Source: Alcaligenes endophyticus
Lineage (GTDB): Bacteria; Pseudomonadota; Gammaproteobacteria; Burkholderiales; Burkholderiaceae_B
Reading direction: 5' to 3'
DNA length: 64,000 nucleotides
Assembly (NCBI RefSeq): GCF_026344035.1
Contig: NZ_JAPKND010000005.1
Coordinates: 124,001 to 188,000 of the forward strand
The notes beneath the pieces were generated by a model. The model searched no databases and was not told the origin of the DNA. It saw only the letters and a list, made by a program, of their open reading frames with translations. Numbering within the stretch: the first letter of the stretch is position 1; the number at the start of each line of letters is the position of its first letter. The position numbers and the translations under genes are program-made. Positions 61,882-64,000 of the stretch are shown here, in pieces.

Positions 61882-64000
61882 CTACAAGCCTAACTGACGA
61901 CGCTCATCCTGGGTAAGCATCGACGCTTGGGTTGGATTCAATGGCCCACGCCCCACCAAGCTTACTGCTTGTGAAACGGGACGCGCCACCTGCTGCCTGC
62001 CCTGCCCCTCTGGGCCCTGTGACACCGGGCCCGCCCCAAACCCTAACACCTGCACCTGAATCTGCGACGGCTGATTGCTACGGGCAGCATCGCGGGCACG
62101 ACTTAAGGTTTCTTGGGCAGCGGTAGCCGCCGACGACGCCGCACTGCTGGCGCTAGTCAGTGCCCCTACGTTTACAGACACCGCAATCGGCATGCCTTTA
62201 GATTCGCCTTGGACTTGAATATTATCGGCGTTCACCACATGCAGTGCGGCTAAGTTAACGTTCCCCGACACACGTATACCCGCTTCGCCTGCGTCGATCG
62301 TACCAAGCGGAGCGATCAGGTCAACATCACCTGCAGGTACTTCGGCAATGGGTGCTAACGTAGCGATACCTGCACCGGTGCTGGGTACTGTAGGCGCTAA
62401 GCTTACATTTCCTACACTATCGTAAACTCGTCGGGGCGGAGTATACACAATGGTCGTTTTTGTGCCTCGGCCCGCGTTAATGTCACCTTGCGCGGACCAA
62501 GCCATAATATGTCCCCCAAAGGTACTCATAATTCTACTTTGCCCTAACAGTATGCTCCCCGAGGAATACAACTGAATCTGTCCTTTTCCTTGTGTAACAA
62601 TACCTGCAGAGGCTGGCGGTGCCTCACCCTCAATTCCCAGTACTTGTTGGCCAAAAGGTGTAAGTATTTGAATATCGCCACCGAAATGGGTGCGCAATCC
62701 TGCACCACCATATAAAATAACTTCGCCTGTTACGTTTGTTCCTGATTCATGTACATAAGACTGAGGCGTTAAGGCAGCGATAGCTCGACGACCGCGTAGA
62801 TAACTACCATAACGGGGCCCGTTCATATCGTTATATTCGCGCCCGCTCTTTTTCAATTCCGCGAAAAACAGTTGGCGCGCATAAATCCCCTGTTGTTCAG
62901 GAGATAAAGCAAGAAAGGTTGCTGTGGCCAGTTCAGTCGGCCCATCATAAGCATGATGGCGCTGTAACCAATTTACTAGATACAAATCGCTTTCGTGACG
63001 ATAGTCTTGGGCTAAGTCGCGTTGGGGGGCCTCTGACCGGCTTCGAAGGTATGCTTGCTGTAGAGCCAACGGAGCATCTTCCTCACTGCCCGTGTAGGAA
63101 AACTCCTGAGCTAACCAGTCCGCAAGCGTCAGCTGCCCACTATAAGCCTGTACCACTTTATCAAGCTGCGTATCCAATCCCTGCCCTGACGACAACTGGC
63201 GTTTCGGGTCAAGATAGATTTTTAATAGATTCTGATAGTCGATGTGGGCAGCGCCGGCGATCAGTGCAATATCTGCCCCCGGCCGTGTATCACCCCGAAC
63301 CAGCCCACCCAAGCTGTGTATACTTGCTTTATCATCTTGTCGGAAATGGCGACCTGCTTCCAGTATAAGTGAACCCGGGCCGTAGATTTGCACTTGGCTG
63401 TATATCATGTCGCGCCCCGACCGTAGTAACGATATATCGTTATCGGTGTTATGGACCAGTACCGCTGACGGCCCCAAAATATCTTGGGCTGCCCATAACC
63501 TAACCGGCATAGCTGCCTCTACCCAACTATCCAGTTGACGCTGGCGCTTATTGTACTCACTATCGGTCATATTAACGATTCCGCCCGTTTTCAAACCGAC
63601 GATATCGCCACCAACAGCATAAAAGCGCGCTGCGCTGGCTTGATCTTTAAGGCTCCGCTCTAGAGGTATATTGGGACCAAAGGCAAATAAACTATGGCCA
63701 CCTTTCGCGCTCAGTATGCCCTCGGGAGAAATATTGCCCACGGGAAACAGGCCTGCTTGTGTACTACCAGTAAAAGCAGGCATCCATGGGCTAGGCAACT
63801 GTACATCTGCTCCTGATACGGAAATGCGGTGAGAGTTCGGAGCGGCCAAAATAGACTGCCCTGCTATCAGCTCCAGTTCTGAGCCAGACGAAGGTGCTAG
63901 CATGAGGCTATCGTTACGTTGAATATAGGTGTCAACCGAAGAGGCCAACATAATATTACCTTTGGGAGCCAAAGCTTTTAGCACTGAGGGATAAACAAAC
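61882..64000 (-). CDS. Filamentous haemagglutinin-like protein with DUF3739 domain (partial)
   Basis: The frame runs from TAG/TAA at 61882 through the right edge without a start, so this is the C-terminal 706 residues or so of a larger protein. It has repeats typical of a beta-helix (GGDIVGLKTGGIVNM, GAGLRTHFGGDIQILTPFG, GGHIMAWSAQGDINAGRGTKT). The last 250 residues match the DUF3739 domain found at the C-terminus of large secreted proteins of the FHA type, often linked with VreARI-type signalling. The tail is rich in Ala, Ser and Gln. It would be exported by a TpsB partner, which is not in the window. Confidence 0.8.
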   Translation of the reverse strand, partial: FVYPSVLKALAPKGNIMLASSVDTYIQRNDSLMLAPSSGSELELIAGQSILAAPNSHRISVSGADVQLPSPWMPAFTGSTQAGLFPVGNISPEGILSAKGGHSLFAFGPNIPLERSLKDQASAARFYAVGGDIVGLKTGGIVNMTDSEYNKRQRQLDSWVEAAMPVRLWAAQDILGPSAVLVHNTDNDISLLRSGRDMIYSQVQIYGPGSLILEAGRHFRQDDKASIHSLGGLVRGDTRPGADIALIAGAAHIDYQNLLKIYLDPKRQLSSGQGLDTQLDKVVQAYSGQLTLADWLAQEFSYTGSEEDAPLALQQAYLRSRSEAPQRDLAQDYRHESDLYLVNWLQRHHAYDGPTELATATFLALSPEQQGIYARQLFFAELKKSGREYNDMNGPRYGSYLRGRRAIAALTPQSYVHESGTNVTGEVILYGGAGLRTHFGGDIQILTPFGQQVLGIEGEAPPASAGIVTQGKGQIQLYSSGSILLGQSRIMSTFGGHIMAWSAQGDINAGRGTKTTIVYTPPRRVYDSVGNVSLAPTVPSTGAGIATLAPIAEVPAGDVDLIAPLGTIDAGEAGIRVSGNVNLAALHVVNADNIQVQGESKGMPIAVSVNVGALTSASSAASSAATAAQETLSRARDAARSNQPSQIQVQVLGFGAGPVSQGPEGQGRQQVARPVSQAVSLVGRGPLNPTQASMLTQDERRQLGL

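Noticed and set aside
62919-63368. Plus-strand frame of 149 codons inside the haemagglutinin gene
   Set aside because: It lies wholly antisense to a well-supported reading frame. Its His- and Cys-rich product resembles no family.
1-64000. tRNA, rRNA, tmRNA or CRISPR array
   Set aside because: No cloverleaf-like blocks, rRNA motifs or regular spaced repeats were seen on reading both strands. smpB is present without a neighbouring ssrA.

Overview
The window is a stretch of a chromosome from a betaproteobacterium, most likely Alcaligenaceae (Bordetella/Alcaligenes/Paenalcaligenes relatives). The evidence is four Bug-type (TctC-like) solute receptors, one of them broken, many acyl-CoA catabolic genes, the order mltG-x-holB-tatD-ankyrin protein, the smpB/ratA/rnfH block, a BhuRSTUV-like haem locus, a DUF3739 filamentous-haemagglutinin fragment, and repeated GGAGACAA-type ribosome-binding leaders. 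The species cannot be fixed from the sequence. No rRNA, tRNA, CRISPR array, insertion sequence or prophage was seen.

Layout. 1-186: end of a PEP synthase gene and its terminator. 219-2379: TetR regulator divergent from a type II NADH dehydrogenase. 2425-6146: a CitE-like lyase, a CaiB-type CoA-transferase and a 3'-truncated Bug receptor, divergent from a LysR regulator. 6179-8400: housekeeping (smpB, ratA, rnfH, an AraC-MGMT fusion). 8507-11728: valine degradation (isobutyryl-CoA dehydrogenase, 3-hydroxyisobutyryl-CoA hydrolase, 3-hydroxyisobutyrate dehydrogenase). 11733-17443: ygfZ, mltG, a phage-T4-like deoxynucleotide kinase on the opposite strand where tmk usually lies, holB, tatD and an ankyrin protein. 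17494-22075: small envelope and redox genes (DUF3298 lipoprotein, GST, ArsC-like protein, cytochrome b561 with two YceI proteins, an unknown lipoprotein).

22214-23260 encodes a tyrosine-recombinase-like protein that has lost most catalytic residues. 23290-29426 is a haem uptake operon in which permease and ATPase are one polypeptide, with a DUF2946 gene upstream. 29568-30109 is a MazEF/PemK-type toxin-antitoxin pair. 30286-32663 is a possible FNR/ANR-controlled pair of c-type cytochromes (tri-haem AdhB-like plus TsdA-like). 32934-35586 holds a quinone-oxidoreductase-like MDR protein and a polyphosphate:AMP phosphotransferase.

From 35696 to 61835 the window is mostly acid catabolism. A minus-strand operon (Bug receptor, three acyl-CoA dehydrogenases including a PimC/PimD-like pair, a crotonase, a CaiB CoA-transferase, a nitronate monooxygenase) lies divergent to a GntR regulator, with a duplicated palindromic site between them. 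A LysR-linked Bug/AtzG-like/amidase unit, an alanine:Na+ symporter, purT and an AraC regulator follow. Then comes a complete branched-chain-type ABC importer fused in one transcription unit to an acyl-CoA ligase, a PaaG-like crotonase, an acyl-CoA dehydrogenase and a thiolase, which together form an uptake-activation-beta-oxidation route for an unidentified carboxylic acid. The right edge cuts a large haemagglutinin-like gene.
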